A stretch of DNA of 64,000 bases from Acanthopleura granulata (GCA_016165875.1 JABBOT010000080.1:12878337-12942336); one strand, 5' to 3'; shown: positions 10,590-22,440, counted from the first letter of the stretch. The notes: a model not told the origin generated them from the letters alone. Program-made: numbers and translations.

Positions 10590-11150
10590 TTGCATCAAAC
10601 CTTGATCAGGGCATATTATTTATTAAATTTACTGCATACGTTTTGTTCGATGAAAGTATGTTCCTCGAAATATCAGAAATGGTTTGACAAAGTTCGTCTG
10701 AGGTGCATATGTTTGGCTATAATGGTACAAGAAACGCTCATGTGAAAAAGTAAGTCGAAGTACTCAATTGGTTTTGAACTATAGGTTCAAGAATATGTTA
10801 TCCTTACATATTGTCTGTCATCCACTGCCCGGAGTAGAATGAGCCCACCGCTGGGGCCTTTCGTTAGAGTTGCTTGAACAACGACAACAATCAAAACTTC
10901 TGTGGATTAAACGTCGTGCACGGTTGTTGGACCACAGAGCTCTCTGTAACTGTATAGCACAAAAAACAACGTTGTAAAAGTTGTGCTTGATATTAATACA
11001 TTTGCTTTGAGATGTCCAGACGAGATACAATACATTCATCCAAATGATTTAGCAGTTACGTTAAAGAAATATGGAGACAACTTTATATGCAAACTTGCTC
11101 GTACTTTATGAAAACAACAATAACCCCGAAGTCAACACCGATAGCGATAA
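10590..11150 (+). repeat. Duplicated block F, copy 1
   Basis: Aligns with 17,282-17,830 (shared TTTTGTTCGATGAAAGT-like text, 'acaacgacaacaatcaaaact', then a GAT-rich end). In the other copy this block lies before the block equivalent to 2400, so the order differs between the copies. One shared + frame reads EQRQQSKLL.IKRR.RLL followed by ALCNC, but copy 1 has stops near it. Function unknown. Confidence 0.7.
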
Positions 11151-13300
11151 TAACCATAATGATGACTGAAAACGACGGAGAAATTAATAAAACGTCTTTT
11201 CCGTATAATTAAAAATACAAAAGGTCAGTTGTAACCAATAACCTACTAACTCAGTTTAGTTATGAGCCACTTACCTCCAGATTTTATGTGGTAATCTAGT
11301 GGGGGATTAATAACATAGGAATACATTATTTGCTAATTTTCCTCCTCATCATCATTTCATGGTGTCTGTTTTATGTGTCATGACTAATTTTATAGATGTA
11401 TAATGCCTTAACATTAGCTTCTTTTCACTCGTTCTTTACTTTTTCAACTTTTTGTTCACCTCTAACCTGGAAATTTTCAACACCTTTAAAAAACACGATT
11501 ATGTTAGTATGTCGGCGACTTATATATCACCAGTACCAGTTGTATACATAAATAAGTTAAAAAGTGTACCGTTTCATTTCCTGGTAATCGTTAGATGTTA
11601 TGTTTTGTTTTTCATGAAGGCACGTACGTTCATCGCGAATGAAGAAGCAGAGTTATATGACTATAATTATGTACTCTCTAATAAGAATGTGTAGCGGGCT
11701 ATCATTTTCAAGTCTGTTAACTATCTCAAAAATCGCGTTCGCCGGCTCGGACGAAATCTTTTCTTCTGTGCGACCGGGGAACCAAAGCTCAGTGCCAGAG
11801 CGTCGTTCATGCCATGCTGACCTGGCCGAAATGAGTTAATAACGTGTATAGGGTTAAAACGTGTCTGACCTTCGTGACGACGGATATATGAATATCATTG
11901 GTTAGCACGGTGACACGGACACGGGGGATCGTCCTATACGGACATCGTCTCTGTTCAGAATGCCAGAATGGATTGTGCTTTTAATATCCATTGGTGATGA
12001 CAGGAGATGTAAAGCACATCTAAGTCGGTACTTTATTACACCGATTGTATTTAACTGGATTGATAGCGTGTGTCTAAGGAAAACATCGACATGGCTGTCA
12101 TGTTCAGAAAACTTCCAGACGTGTGCCTAATTCTAATTTTAGATGATTAAAAAGGCCCAGAGATTTGGATTATTACACCGCACAGGGTGATTCTTGCTTT
12201 CCATTGGTCAATGTACAGTGGAGTGATATTCCGCAAACCACGATGTACAACGCTCTCGAGACAATGTCCAACGATCATGCGCTATTAGCCAACGCTATTA
12301 GCGTTATTCTAAACGGGTATTTCTCTTTGTCCGATCTCTAACCTCCGCTTGTTACAAAGTAAGCATTCGAGCGATTGCTTTTTCGGGCGACAACGCAGAA
12401 ATCCACAGGTTTAGGGTGTCAGCAGAGTAGGTCATGTCTTTTCTTTTTTCTTCCACTTTCTTTAGGTATAATAAAATATATAATGCATGGCGTGGGATAA
12501 TATCACAGAAACTGTGAGCTTTCGACTCGTACTACGCACTCGATGAACATCAGTTCATACATTCATATATAATATCATACCGCGGCATGCACTATCTTGT
12601 ATAACATATTCAACTTACCACAATGCTCTTTAGAAGTCAATCCTTTGTAATTTTTCAATATCGTCAAATTAGTTAACCCTTGTTTAGCTCCTTGAAGAAA
12701 AATTGCGTAATGCTTAAGTATAACGCAACGAGCACGCTGTGGGCTTGGTGTGAAAGCAGATTTGTCAATGCCATGAGTCTAGCCAGCTGTCTGTCCTCAC
12801 AGTCAGGATGGATCAGCTTGGCCTAAGATCTCAGAACATCACACACCTCTACGTGTGATCAATGGTTTTTGGCTTAGAAAGCGTTCCCATCGTAATGGCC
12901 ATTCACATTAAACAGTTAACTTAGAGCCTATTGCCATCAGCCAAGTGTTGAAACGGTCTCCATGCAGCCCGATGGCCAAAATACAACTAGGCTTAAGAAT
13001 TCTGCTGAGATTAGAAAGTTTAGTTCGTTGACACAAATATGCTACGGCTAACTTCTAGGAAATCTGTACTAATCATTAACTGAAAAAATATTAATATAGT
13101 CGTAATGGTATCAAAAGCTTGGTAAAGCAATAATGGCAGGACTCATTTCTAAAAGAAATGCTTAAAATTCAATAACATAGGTTAACGGTTTGGAAGAAGG
13201 AGCTTTTGTTGTTGGCCTCACGCAAACTTTATTTATAAGTGAGAAAACCATATCGAGCTTCAGACCGCAGATCTTGATCATTGGTCATACACATGTAAAA
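11151..13300. other. No recognised gene or repeat
   Basis: AT-rich unique-looking sequence. A short ORF at 11,452-11,694 (80 aa) is rich in F, Y, V and N and looks like chance. I see no splice-bounded frame or SINE here. Confidence 0.4.
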
Positions 13301-13310
13301 AGTAACTAAG

Positions 13311-13463
13311 ATGACTCTTGGAGGAATTATTTTCTTTGCAACAGTCTTGGTTATAGACATTGGTATTTTTTACCTAGACGGCTGCACAGCTAAATGTAAT
13401 GAGGTTCTCTATAGAAAGACAATAGCAGAGAATGTCCTTCACAGTTTGTTTGTGCACTTTTAG
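13311..13463 (+). CDS. Signal-peptide-like exon or small secreted ORF, tandem copy A
   Basis: The ATG at 13,311 opens a 50-residue frame beginning MTLGGIIFFATVLVIDIG. A hydrophobic core of about 15 residues is followed by a polar cysteine-containing stretch (CTAKCNEVL). This is the shape of a secretory signal peptide followed by the start of a mature chain. The sequence before the ATG and the whole frame are repeated 281 bp downstream as copy B. It could be a first coding exon whose downstream exons have decayed, or an independent short peptide. No clear GT donor close to the shared AKC end was found. I do not recognise the family. Confidence 0.4.
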   Translation: MTLGGIIFFATVLVIDIGIFYLDGCTAKCNEVLYRKTIAENVLHSLFVHF

Positions 13464-13591
13464 TAAGAGTGGACAAAGTGTTTCTCCGACAAACTTAGTT
13501 AATTCAGTTTATTAAGAAATCGGAGAAACTAAATCGAACGTCAAAGTGAATACCATATACATTTACCAAACGTATGTAAAAGATAACTAAA

Positions 13592-13759
13592 ATGCCTCCC
13601 ACAGGAAATATTTTCCTAGCAATACTAATGGTTATAAACAGTGGGTGTTTTTTTACCACGACGGTTGTGCGTTCAGCCAAATGTCATGAAGCTCTCTCTT
13701 CAATGAAAACAGTACAGATTGCTAAACCTTTCACATCATTTGAAGAGTGTGTGATGTAA
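13592..13759 (+). CDS. Signal-peptide-like exon or small secreted ORF, tandem copy B
   Basis: A 55-residue frame starts MPPTGNIFLAILMVINSG and continues FFTTTVVRSAKCHEAL. Compared with copy A, the pattern G.IF.A...VI..G.F followed by AKC.E.L is kept. The upstream flank is also kept (ATGTAAAA..TAACTAA(G/A)ATG). This indicates tandem duplication of one unit, with the frame open in both. It lies 112 bp before a good splice acceptor (TTTTGTTTTCAG, ending 13,871) that leads into Ig-like remains, so it may be the leader exon of that broken gene. Possible donors (GTACAG at about 13,710; CTGTGAGG near 13,786) are weak. Confidence 0.45.
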   Translation: MPPTGNIFLAILMVINSGCFFTTTVVRSAKCHEALSSMKTVQIAKPFTSFEECVM

Positions 13760-13871
13760 TACTGTATTACTGCGTCAACCAGGATCTGTGAGGCCAGGGC
13801 CCATACAAATATGATTGCGTGGACAAATATGATATTTCAGAATAGTTAAGAACATTGTATTTTGTTTTCAG

Positions 13872-14408
13872 ATGTGCGCAAATCATTTTTGTTCACGCAA
13901 TTATAATTTTATTACGACGGCAATTCCTGCGGGGAAACACCTTAACCTGGCGAAATCTGCTTTTAACCTTATTTTTGACTCATGATAAAACAATAAATAT
14001 GAATCTCCACTCTCCAATTTTTCACGTACTTCCTTCATTTATATTTTAGTCTAGTAAGTTTTTCATGCTTTTCTCCATCAAGAAATGTACGACTGCACCG
14101 ACGTGGGACTATCTTCCCTCTTTTCGCTGGGGTCTTTTGGGAGAAATTATCACATGTATTGTAAAAACGTCTGGAGCGAATATAACTGTTATATTAGTCC
14201 CAGAATACATTTTGATACTAACAAGGAGCGGATCAAAGCGGTGTCGTTAACAAAGTAAAACGTTTTATGCATTACTGAAATATAAATAAGCCTGTTGCTG
14301 TGAAGGGTCCATTAAAGATGTCAAAAATAGATATTAATTTCATCAGTGGGGGAGAGTATCATAGTCAATGAAACAGCTGTGTACTACTGTGACACCCAGC
14401 GCAGCTAA
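13872..14408 (+). pseudogene. Immunoglobulin V-type domain remnant
   Basis: A strong acceptor (pyrimidine tract, CAG ending 13,871) precedes a frame reading ITTAIPAGKHLNLA (13,920-13,960), like the first strands of an Ig V domain although the usual cysteine is not seen. After stops, a second frame gives YISPRIHFDTNKERIK and SLTK up to 14,256, which resembles the D/E-strand region. After another break comes VNETAVYYCDTQRS with a stop (14,364-14,408). The ETAVYYC motif carries the disulfide cysteine and the tyrosine corner that mark the F strand of V-type domains. The strand pieces are in the right order but in different frames, so this is a pseudogene or a poorly preserved domain. No J-like segment follows. 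Copy 1 has AA instead of AG at the acceptor (about 152) and lacks most of the domain. Confidence 0.5.
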
Positions 14409-15239
14409 GCCAGTACAGCGTGTATGATGCTCTATGTACAACGAAAAAAGTCTAAAATGTCACTCAGGTGTATAAAATGCTATGTCTCAACGTCCATTTT
14501 TGCTTTTTATACGATTACCACAAACGTTCTCCGATTCAAATGTCCCTTCGTATGCTTAATTTTCCTATGTCTTTTGGCTGTCTCACTGTGATTGAACTTT
14601 TAAGCAGTTGAATCTAGTTATAAAACAAGGCCAGCAAAGTATATCAGATGTATCCATGACAGTATAACACATGTTCCAACTTTCATTTGCATTTGTACAC
14701 AAAAAATCACACCGGTCATTGTTGATCCTATCTTTCCTTGAATTAATATGTATCGCCTACACATGTGTCATACTGTCAATCTATGTATGTTTTCTAGAAC
14801 AAATATTCTTCATGGTTTGATATAAATGGACTGACTGGCTAAAATAAAACATGTACTGCGAAAAAAACGCGAACTTTTATCTTGGTATTATTTATTTGTG
14901 GCTACAAAAGCCTTCATCATGTTCTGTCTCCTAAAGTAAGTTATTCTCAGGCATAGCCCATGCACACTTAACATTTGCAGTGTTCTTCGATCTGAGTGCA
15001 AAGAACGAAGTGGCTGTCTCGGATCAACTGGACTTTTATATTTTTAGCTCACACCGGACCATGTAAGGTCAACTCTCGTAAAACCTGTTCAATGTAGACA
15101 TTGAACCTGTCTAAAGCCTATTACATGCTTTAATCCACTATATCATGTCCACTGTTCCTTGCTTGTAAGGCACATGAAATCTCTGGTGTGGTTCTTCTTT
15201 AACCAGTTGTGAAGTATAATTTCTGTTGTGCACATTGTG

Positions 15240-15930
15240 TAAATTGCGTTTTGGGGCGTACAAATCGAGTCCTTTGACAAGCATAATATCCAATCTGTTC
15301 ATAGATACCACAAAGCTTCACAAACTGGGTTCTGAACCATTGCGTTGATGTCATTCTTTGGCCTTAGGTAATTACTCCCTGTAAATTTTAGCTTTCACTC
15401 AAACCAATCATCCGTCTTTACATGAATGGCTAACATTGACAATTCGACGGCAAGGGAAGAGCTTTGAGCTGCCAGTGAGACTTTGAGGTGTATGGTAATT
15501 GAATGCCTATCCAAGTTGTTCGCGTGACCGGCGTTGTTTGCAAGCTGTGCTGATGTTGGTAAAGTGTTTCCTCCAGTAGCCGCATTATTGATGACATGTA
15601 AAACAGATCTCCATAGAGTTTACGTACAGCCACAGAGTACACAATTGTGTATGTGCCATGCTATAAGTCTTAAACATTGTCCGCGAAAATGACGTGCCTG
15701 TATAAAATGGGCGGCCCACTACCTTCGTTTTGCTTACCTAGTCCCTGAACAGCAATGGTCATTACAGGAAGGTTGAAGACCTGTGGGGCATGATGCCTCC
15801 TTGATAGGCTTGGCGAGCAAGTAGTGATAGAGGTCCATGTTTCTCTGAAGATCGGACAAAACCCGTCCAATCATTTCAGAGTTACCACACGTTTGATATT
15901 CGTTCATCTCACTTGGGATAAACCTTCGAC
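15240..15930 (+). other. Duplicated noncoding-looking block B, copy 2
   Basis: Matches 1620-2400. A shared short frame (ASCA.VGKVFPPVA at 15,541-15,580 and 1945-1985) is embedded in otherwise stop-rich sequence and diverges afterwards. I do not recognise it. Confidence 0.5.
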
Positions 15931-16344
15931 AACAATTAGGGGTGATTCTTTATGTCTGTTTTGCCTTCCATTCTCGGGAGGAAAATAATTTTGCTGTTTT
16001 GTAACTGTATTTAATTGTTCTCGATGGTATCGATGTATCATGTTTTGTCTGCTGCATTTATTTTCCATCTCTGTTACTTATAATGGAGTCACGGGTATAA
16101 TAATAAAGAACCTGTAAAACTGAGTTTGAAAATTAAAGCCTAATTGTGAAAACACACCTGACAACGTACCTACTTATTTGTTTACTACTTGCCACTTCAG
16201 CTGAGGCACAACTGTTAAAACGCAGGAAACAGTTAGTAGTTCAGCGTAACGTACATGGCATTTTCATAGTATGTATGGAGTATTATCCGTATTTCTAATC
16301 TCATGAATCAAGAATGTTATACTTTTAAGATTTCTTAATTCCTT

Positions 16345-16544
16345 TCTTTATTTAACTCATTGGTGTTTCACCCGCACTCAAGGATATTTCCTATATATGA
16401 CGACTGTTGCTGTCAGACCTTCCTATGTGCGGCCGTAGAGGAAGCCAACATGAGCTGGACTTTAACTCAGAGCGACCGCGTTGGTGAGAGGCTAGTGGGT
16501 CAATACGCAGCGCTATCGCGTTAACCAACTGACTCACGGAGCCC
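16345..16544 (-). mobile_element. SINE, internally deleted
   Basis: The tail at the left (TGGTGTTTCACCCGCACTCA) and the tRNA-like head at the right (AACCAACTGACTCACGGAGC) are present. Part of the body is missing. It lies inside the 1.9-kb stretch specific to copy 2. Confidence 0.8.
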
Positions 16545-16734
16545 ACCCCCACAGCCATACCACTTTTTAAACTTCTCTGGCTGGATAGCTAGGTGTATTA
16601 TACTTGTTTGTTTGTTCGTGTTTTTATTCACCAGAGCTTTACGCCATTGTTGCTTATAATTGTATTCTGCACCATAGCTGTAGGTTACAGAGATTGCAAT
16701 GAGATCTGATACACCAAAACTGACCTGCAACAAA

Positions 16735-16875
16735 GGAGAGTGGGATTCGAACCACACAATCCCAGCGATGGCAGGTTCCTATCTGCAGCCCTTCTTTTCT
16801 CACACAGACGACGAGACCGTCTACTCTCACATCCTGACTAAGAATAGCGATATGTGTTGGTAGTGCACACATGAT
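16735..16875 (-). mobile_element. tRNA-like SINE head of another family
   Basis: On the minus strand GGATTCGAACC is replaced by the closely similar GGTTCGAATCC (complement of GGATTCGAACC at 16,741-16,752), a B-box-like element. An A-box-like region follows toward 16,860. No CCA end or intact cloverleaf is clear, so a SINE or tRNA pseudogene is more likely than a tRNA gene. Confidence 0.4.
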
Positions 16876-17281
16876 GATATAAGCTTATTTGGCGTTAGAA
16901 TCAAGGAGAGATGAAAAAAGTTCCGTTGCTGTAAGCAACGCTGTCTTTGGCCGCGTGAGTTTGCAATCTGCAAGCGGCGTTGATAAATACGGGCTGATCG
17001 CCATCGGCTAGGTTCTGTGCAGACGGTTATACTGGCCCGATGACATAACCCAGTGATGATAACGAAAAATCAGGCGGTTAGTTCGGCCTTATTGAAACTT
17101 CACCCAAACGTGGCCCAAAGTGGAAGTAGCAAAGATCACAGACATTATCGCTGTCTAGATAGCCGTATAGACCTGAGGCTTTTGACATAACACATTGTCT
17201 TGAAGTCTGATACATTTTGAGCCACCAGGACTTCGGTGGGAATGCACGTGTACGCCACGTTAAAGTCATGCATAATTGATA

Positions 17282-17830
17282 TTGATCAGGCGAGATTATT
17301 TATAATTTATTTCATACATTTTGTTCGATAAAAGTTTGTTTAAAATCAGAAATGTTTTGATAAGGCTCGTCGGAAGTGTATATGTTTTGTTATAATGGTA
17401 CAACAAACGCTCATGTAAAAAAGTAGTTCGAAGTACTCGGTTTGTTTTGAACTGTAGGTTCAAAAATATGTTACCCTTATATGAGTGCTGGAGTAGAGTG
17501 GGCCGACCATTGGGACCCTTCGTCAGAGTTTGTTAAACAGCGACAACAATCAAAACTTTTAGTGATTAAACGTCGTCTACAGCTGTTGGGCCCCAGGAGT
17601 CTCTGTAACTGTACAGTACAAAAACCTGCAGGCAGGAAAATTAGAACAACAATGATGCAGCAATTGCTGTTATTTTATACGTTTACTTGCCATACCCAGA
17701 CGAAATACAATGCATTCAAGCGAACTATTTATAAGTTACAATAAAGAAACGTAAAACTTGGGATATGGGTATGCAAACTGACTCGTGCCTCATGGCAACA
17801 ACAATAAGCCCGATGACGGTGATGATGATA
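17282..17830 (+). repeat. Duplicated block F, copy 2, with GAT run
   Basis: Counterpart of 10,590-11,150. An 87-codon frame is open at 17,481-17,744 with KQRQQSKLLVIKRR and SLCNC; copy 1 has stops in the same frame. It ends in a (GAT)n-rich microsatellite at 17,815-17,852. Confidence 0.65.
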
Positions 17831-18112
17831 ATGATGATGCTGATGATGATGGTAAAAATCTAGCAGTAACAGAGGTCCATGTTTCTCTGAAAAGCGGACA
17901 AAGCCGGTCCGATCATTTCACAGATGGTAAACGCTTGATATTGGATCATCTCACTTGGGATAAACCGACGATGAATTCAAGGCGCACATCGGCTCTCCGT
18001 GGCAGACGGAGTTAATGGGGAATTGGCTTTCAGAGGGGGAATGCGAGACTAGCAATCAGACGATCCTGTGATACATTTAGCTTTATGTGCAAGTGGCAAG
18101 TGTAATTATACA

Positions 18113-18253
18113 GTGATCAACACACCTAGTTATATCAGCAGGACTGTCAGTTATCTCACGAAGGGCGAAGGGTTTTCTCCGGGTACTCCAGTTTCCTCCC
18201 CTGCCAGAGTATAAGTCAAAAAAAGTACTTTTTTACGACGTTTAAATACCAAA
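18113..18253 (+). mobile_element. Old SINE-like element in duplication copy 2
   Basis: Counterpart of 2629-2777: TTTTCTCCGGGTACTCCAG, AGAGTATAAGTC and ACGACGTTTAAATACCAA. Copy 2 retains a body closer to the SINE form (GGGTACTCCAGTTTCCTCCC) while its tail has decayed. Confidence 0.65.
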
Positions 18254-19372
18254 GCTCAATACAGCCTGGAGTTTGAGATTGTATCCCCGAAGGAGTCAGT
18301 ATGCAATACATGTATCGGGTCGCACCATTCAAAGCACAATTCTCAGAAAGACTTAAAAACGTCAACCTAAAGAGAAAAAACAAATCCCAAATGTCCTAGT
18401 CCACAAAGTATTTTTAGGTTTAGAAGTTGAACAAAACCTGATAAAGCCTGGAAGAATTCGCCGCGCCTTATCGAGTTCCCAAGTTCCACGGGATATAAAC
18501 CCAAGCTGTTTTCCCATTAATACGTAAATTGCCTTCACAATAAGCTATGATTAAATTTAGAGGCCTTTTACGACCAACAAAGAAAAACTTAGCTCTTTTC
18601 CGTAATGAAATAAAAACATACAGTCACAAGTTCTATACGCTCCGATACAGACTTACTTTGGGGTAATTTTTTGCATCATGATGACTATTTGATTGCCAGC
18701 CAATATTATGCCAACCACATAAGCACAGAGACCTATGTATGTATGTATGCTTAGATTTTCACCTCGTACTTAGCACTTTTTCAGTCATATGACAAGGAGC
18801 CCCCAGTCTATATATACTATGTGAGCACAAGATGTCGATGACACCAGACAAGACATCCCACGCAGTAACATTATTTCCCACCCGTTTCAACCAATCATTT
18901 TTCCTTGCCCTATCCTCACAGAACTGGGCATTAAGGGAGACAGCAACAAGTACCATTTTAAAAGTCTTTGGTATAACCTGACCCGGGACTGACCTCGGAT
19001 CTTCGTGACAGAGACTCTGTAAAAATTACAGTGTAAGATATTTGCAAAAAGGAAATTGACACGAAACATACACAAGTTCTGTACTCCCTGACAAAAGGCC
19101 ATTCAGTTTAACGCTAAAATTTAAATTGTATAAGTCATTAAAACACGTGAAACGATGTAACGTTTGATATGCGCTTATTTCAAAACTGTTGTGCAATTTG
19201 GTTGTAAAAAGCACAGGAACGCATGCCACTTCAGCATTATAATATATGCTGTGATAAAGTGCCAAGAAAAAAGCACTTGTCGTTGTGATGAAAAATTACG
19301 ATGTCCCAAAGGGGTACGTGTTGGTCGCAGGCTCTTAGGGTCTGGCAGTCTGCTATAAATACATAATAGGCA

Positions 19373-19573
19373 ATGTGTTTAGTGGAAGAAAATCCGACCT
19401 TCTACCAGCTAGATGAGAGCAGCATCACTTTTACGAATGAGGCCTCAGGGAATGTCTTTTTATCAAGTGGAACAGAAAGTTGGCTGCTGGATCATGAAAT
19501 TATGATCTCTTTCGTAGAATCAGGCACAAGGTATCGTTGCTGCCTTGTAAAACAAATGCGTAATCAGAGCTGA
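19373..19573 (+). pseudogene. Open fragment shared by both duplication copies
   Basis: A 66-residue frame reads TFYQLDESSITFTNEAS and later SFVESGTRYRCC. In copy 1 (from 9440) the same frame reads TFYQIDEKSITFTNEAS and then has two stops. ESGTRYRC recalls the F strand of an Ig domain, but this is weak. It ends the block that is continuous in copy 2 and split by the LINE interval in copy 1. Family not recognised. Confidence 0.3.
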
Positions 19574-20626
19574 CGAAATATCTTATATACCAGCCTGCTG
19601 ATTATAATTAGCGAAGTACTGCTACAGACAGAATTAAAAAAAATTATGTTTGTTATTTTGAAATCTCATATGGCTAATTTCCAACCAATATTTTGACACA
19701 TTTACATAACTACACTGTACAGACCGAGTTTTCACAGCCAATACAGTGTTATAAAGAATGTTCGTAAACTTCCACCAAAAAAAACAGCATTGCTTTTGTT
19801 ATAGCAGATTTGAACTCGATAAAAGCAAATGAATACAAAACTGTTCAAGCTTAAGTCAGACGAACACAAACCAGTTTGCAATTATGAGATTGGTACAGAC
19901 AGGAAGCCATCATATACGCCCTCTAGTGACAATACGTTTCCCTATTTAGATTCGTCCAAAGAACTGTTTACATACTTTTTTTCTATTTATCTTATTCACA
20001 CACACATCGCGTTGTCCGTCATCTGTTGCAACACTTTCCATTTATTTGTTTATGGTTAAAGCCATAACAAAGAATTTTCACTTATAGCAAGGTGGCAATT
20101 TTTTTTTTAGTGTGGGAAACCTGAGTGCCAGGAATACATCCCCGATATTTGCTTAAGTAGAACAAGTAAAATATATCACGTGTAACACAGATCATATGGG
20201 TTGAAGGTATGATGTCACCAGTGATCTTATTAACATTATGGCCATGTGAAAGAAGAGGGAGCTTGAAAATTAACTGTTGTAGTGGCTTAAATATTCATAA
20301 AGGACTATAGAAAAATATTTCAATTTGTGTTATGGCATATTTAATTACCTTGAGTTCAGAACACAATAAATATAGTACTCGATATTAATTTATCGACAGT
20401 TGCGTTTTTCCTATTTTACCGACAAATAATGACTTATAGCTCGGCGTTTTTGTTCTTTCTTGTTGTACAGTAATTTCCCTTGCAGAGCACAGAGAACGAT
20501 CTTTTGGATGCCGCTTGTTTATAAACAATTCATCTATCTTGCTAACTAATCACATGTACGCGATCAGAATGGAGAGCATCGTTGTAAATTTGCATATTCT
20601 CAGCGGCATAATGGGGCCGTAGAAAT

Positions 20627-20920
20627 TTGTGGGGGGAAACTCGTTCTGGAACGAACAAAACGTCCACAGTTAAATCCTTAGCTATGTTTTCGCCGGTTCA
20701 TGCCCTTTATACATCTCTGACAACACCGCCCAGCGCACCTGCCTTTAGAGTGATGGATACCGTGCTCGATGGTATTTTTCCAAGCATCGACATTACGCAG
20801 GTATATATGAATGTATACACAGGTGACAGACTTGTTTTCGGGTGCTCAACACTAAATGACGATAGCAAGCACAACTTGCGAAAATGTTGTGATATCATTC
20901 AGATCAACACTGTACTCTGA
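20627..20920 (+). pseudogene. Possible Ig-like domain fragment
   Basis: A 97-residue frame contains TTPPSAPAF, a proline-rich linker-like start, followed by QVYMNVYTGDRLVFGCST. The spacing V.V..GD.L.F.C fits the A'-B strands of an Ig domain, with C at the B-strand position. After LNDDSKHNL the likely continuation moves to another frame (20,856-21,038) and then decays. No matching F-strand motif was found downstream. It may belong to the same family as the remnant at 14 kb, but the two do not align. Confidence 0.25.
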
Positions 20921-21339
20921 TGAGACCTGCCCCCTTTCCGCACTGGACGCTTGTGAAATGACCATGTGTGCTGGAACACTGCGTTATCAGGCTATTGACC
21001 CGTTCCCTGAACGTCAACATAATGTATTTGCCCCCTGACATCCACAGCTGTCGACACCTCGGATAGAGCAGCCGATTAAATAAATATTGACACGCCATAC
21101 CCACTGATCAGGCTGGAATGCACGTTTCTGGGGCTCCATCCCTCTGATCTTATCGGATGAACTGGAGATCCGGGTGCACAAAAAAAAGCCGATAGATCTC
21201 ATTGCCAAGTATTGGCGATCAGGAATTCCTGAGGGTAATTAGGGAAGGTGTGTAGCCCAGTTTATTAACCCGCCTACGTGATCCCAAGCCTTTGTTCCGC
21301 TGCCACAGACAAGAGAGGATTGAAGATGAGGCAAGGCTT

Positions 21340-22440
21340 GGTCAAAGTGTGCAGACTGATCCATTTCATCTATACGTGTTGTATTGTATACAGTAAAAGA
21401 ATAACCAACTTGGTGTTAACAGCTGTTATTTTTGAATCTGGTAATATTTTTGTTTTCGTCCATGTATAATGGGGTGCCATTATATGAGACTCGTGTCCAA
21501 GCTGAATTGACCATTGTTCTAATGTAACTACGCAAGTAATGCTGCCGTGCTATGGCAACAGAAAGCAAATGACAGACATTTTTATTTGACTCTCGAAAGC
21601 AAATTAGGACAAGGATCAACAGTATTTCGTCAAAGCCTCTATTCATTCTTGGCTAAATAGAAGGATAACTGAAAATTTTCAGTCTGCAACTTGCTTCCTT
21701 TGGTCATTGCAAGACTGAATACTTTAGAGGTATCAGTTTTTCTACAAAACGTCATCGCTAACGACGAAACAATGTATTACACAGTTTACGTCCGAATTAC
21801 TATACAGGCCGAAAAGGTTCCTATTATGTCTCAGAACAATTTCTTTCAATATATCACAAGAGAAGCTCATTAATCTTTGAAGTGTGCAAATCTCCAATGC
21901 ATCAACCAGGAAACAACCCCCCCCCCCAAAAAAAAAATGGAAGATCCAAGAATATGTGGCATAGCCAACGCAATCTTGTTAGGCTCTGTAGATAACTGGA
22001 AAAAAGGCATCAATACGACGATGAAATCAAACAAAAAGCAGACTTCAAAGATTTTTCCTTCGTTCGATTGATTTAACACGTCCTTTTTGTGAAGCAAAAT
22101 ACTCGGAAATACACCGTAAATTACCCACATTTTCGTTTTAATGGAATTTACGGAGCGTTATCTGTGAAATGGAAATATCAAAATGAAAGGCAAAATGTAT
22201 GTCAGATGAAAGACAATTATACGTAGTTTGATTTAAATTCTTTAGACTTTTTTCAACCGAGTATAACATTGAAACATTGGATTGGTATACATCTGTCAAA
22301 GACGGCACATTCCTGTATTTTTGTTTGAAGTACTCTTTATACATGCTTTTGAATGCAGAAGTGTGGCAGTGTGTGTTAAGTGGCAATAATATAGTGTGGA
22401 TTTACTGGGCACAATATGGCGAAGAAAGACCAACGAAAAT
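21340..22440. other. No recognised gene
   Basis: AT-rich. The only striking local feature is a C run followed by an A run at about 21,908-21,938. Short ORFs on both strands look like chance. Confidence 0.4.

Larger units (their letters stand above)
13760..20350 (+). repeat. Diverged segmental duplication, copy 2
   Basis: Counterpart of 1-3990 plus 9430-10,040. It contains about 1.9 kb (15,930-17,861) with no equivalent in copy 1 at that place. That insert includes a SINE and block F, and its flanks (15,821-15,930 and 17,861-17,972) are similar to each other. In copy 2 the blocks matching copy 1 positions 3990 and 9430 are continuous at about 19,388, so the 5.4-kb interval with the LINE is specific to copy 1. 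Confidence 0.8.
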
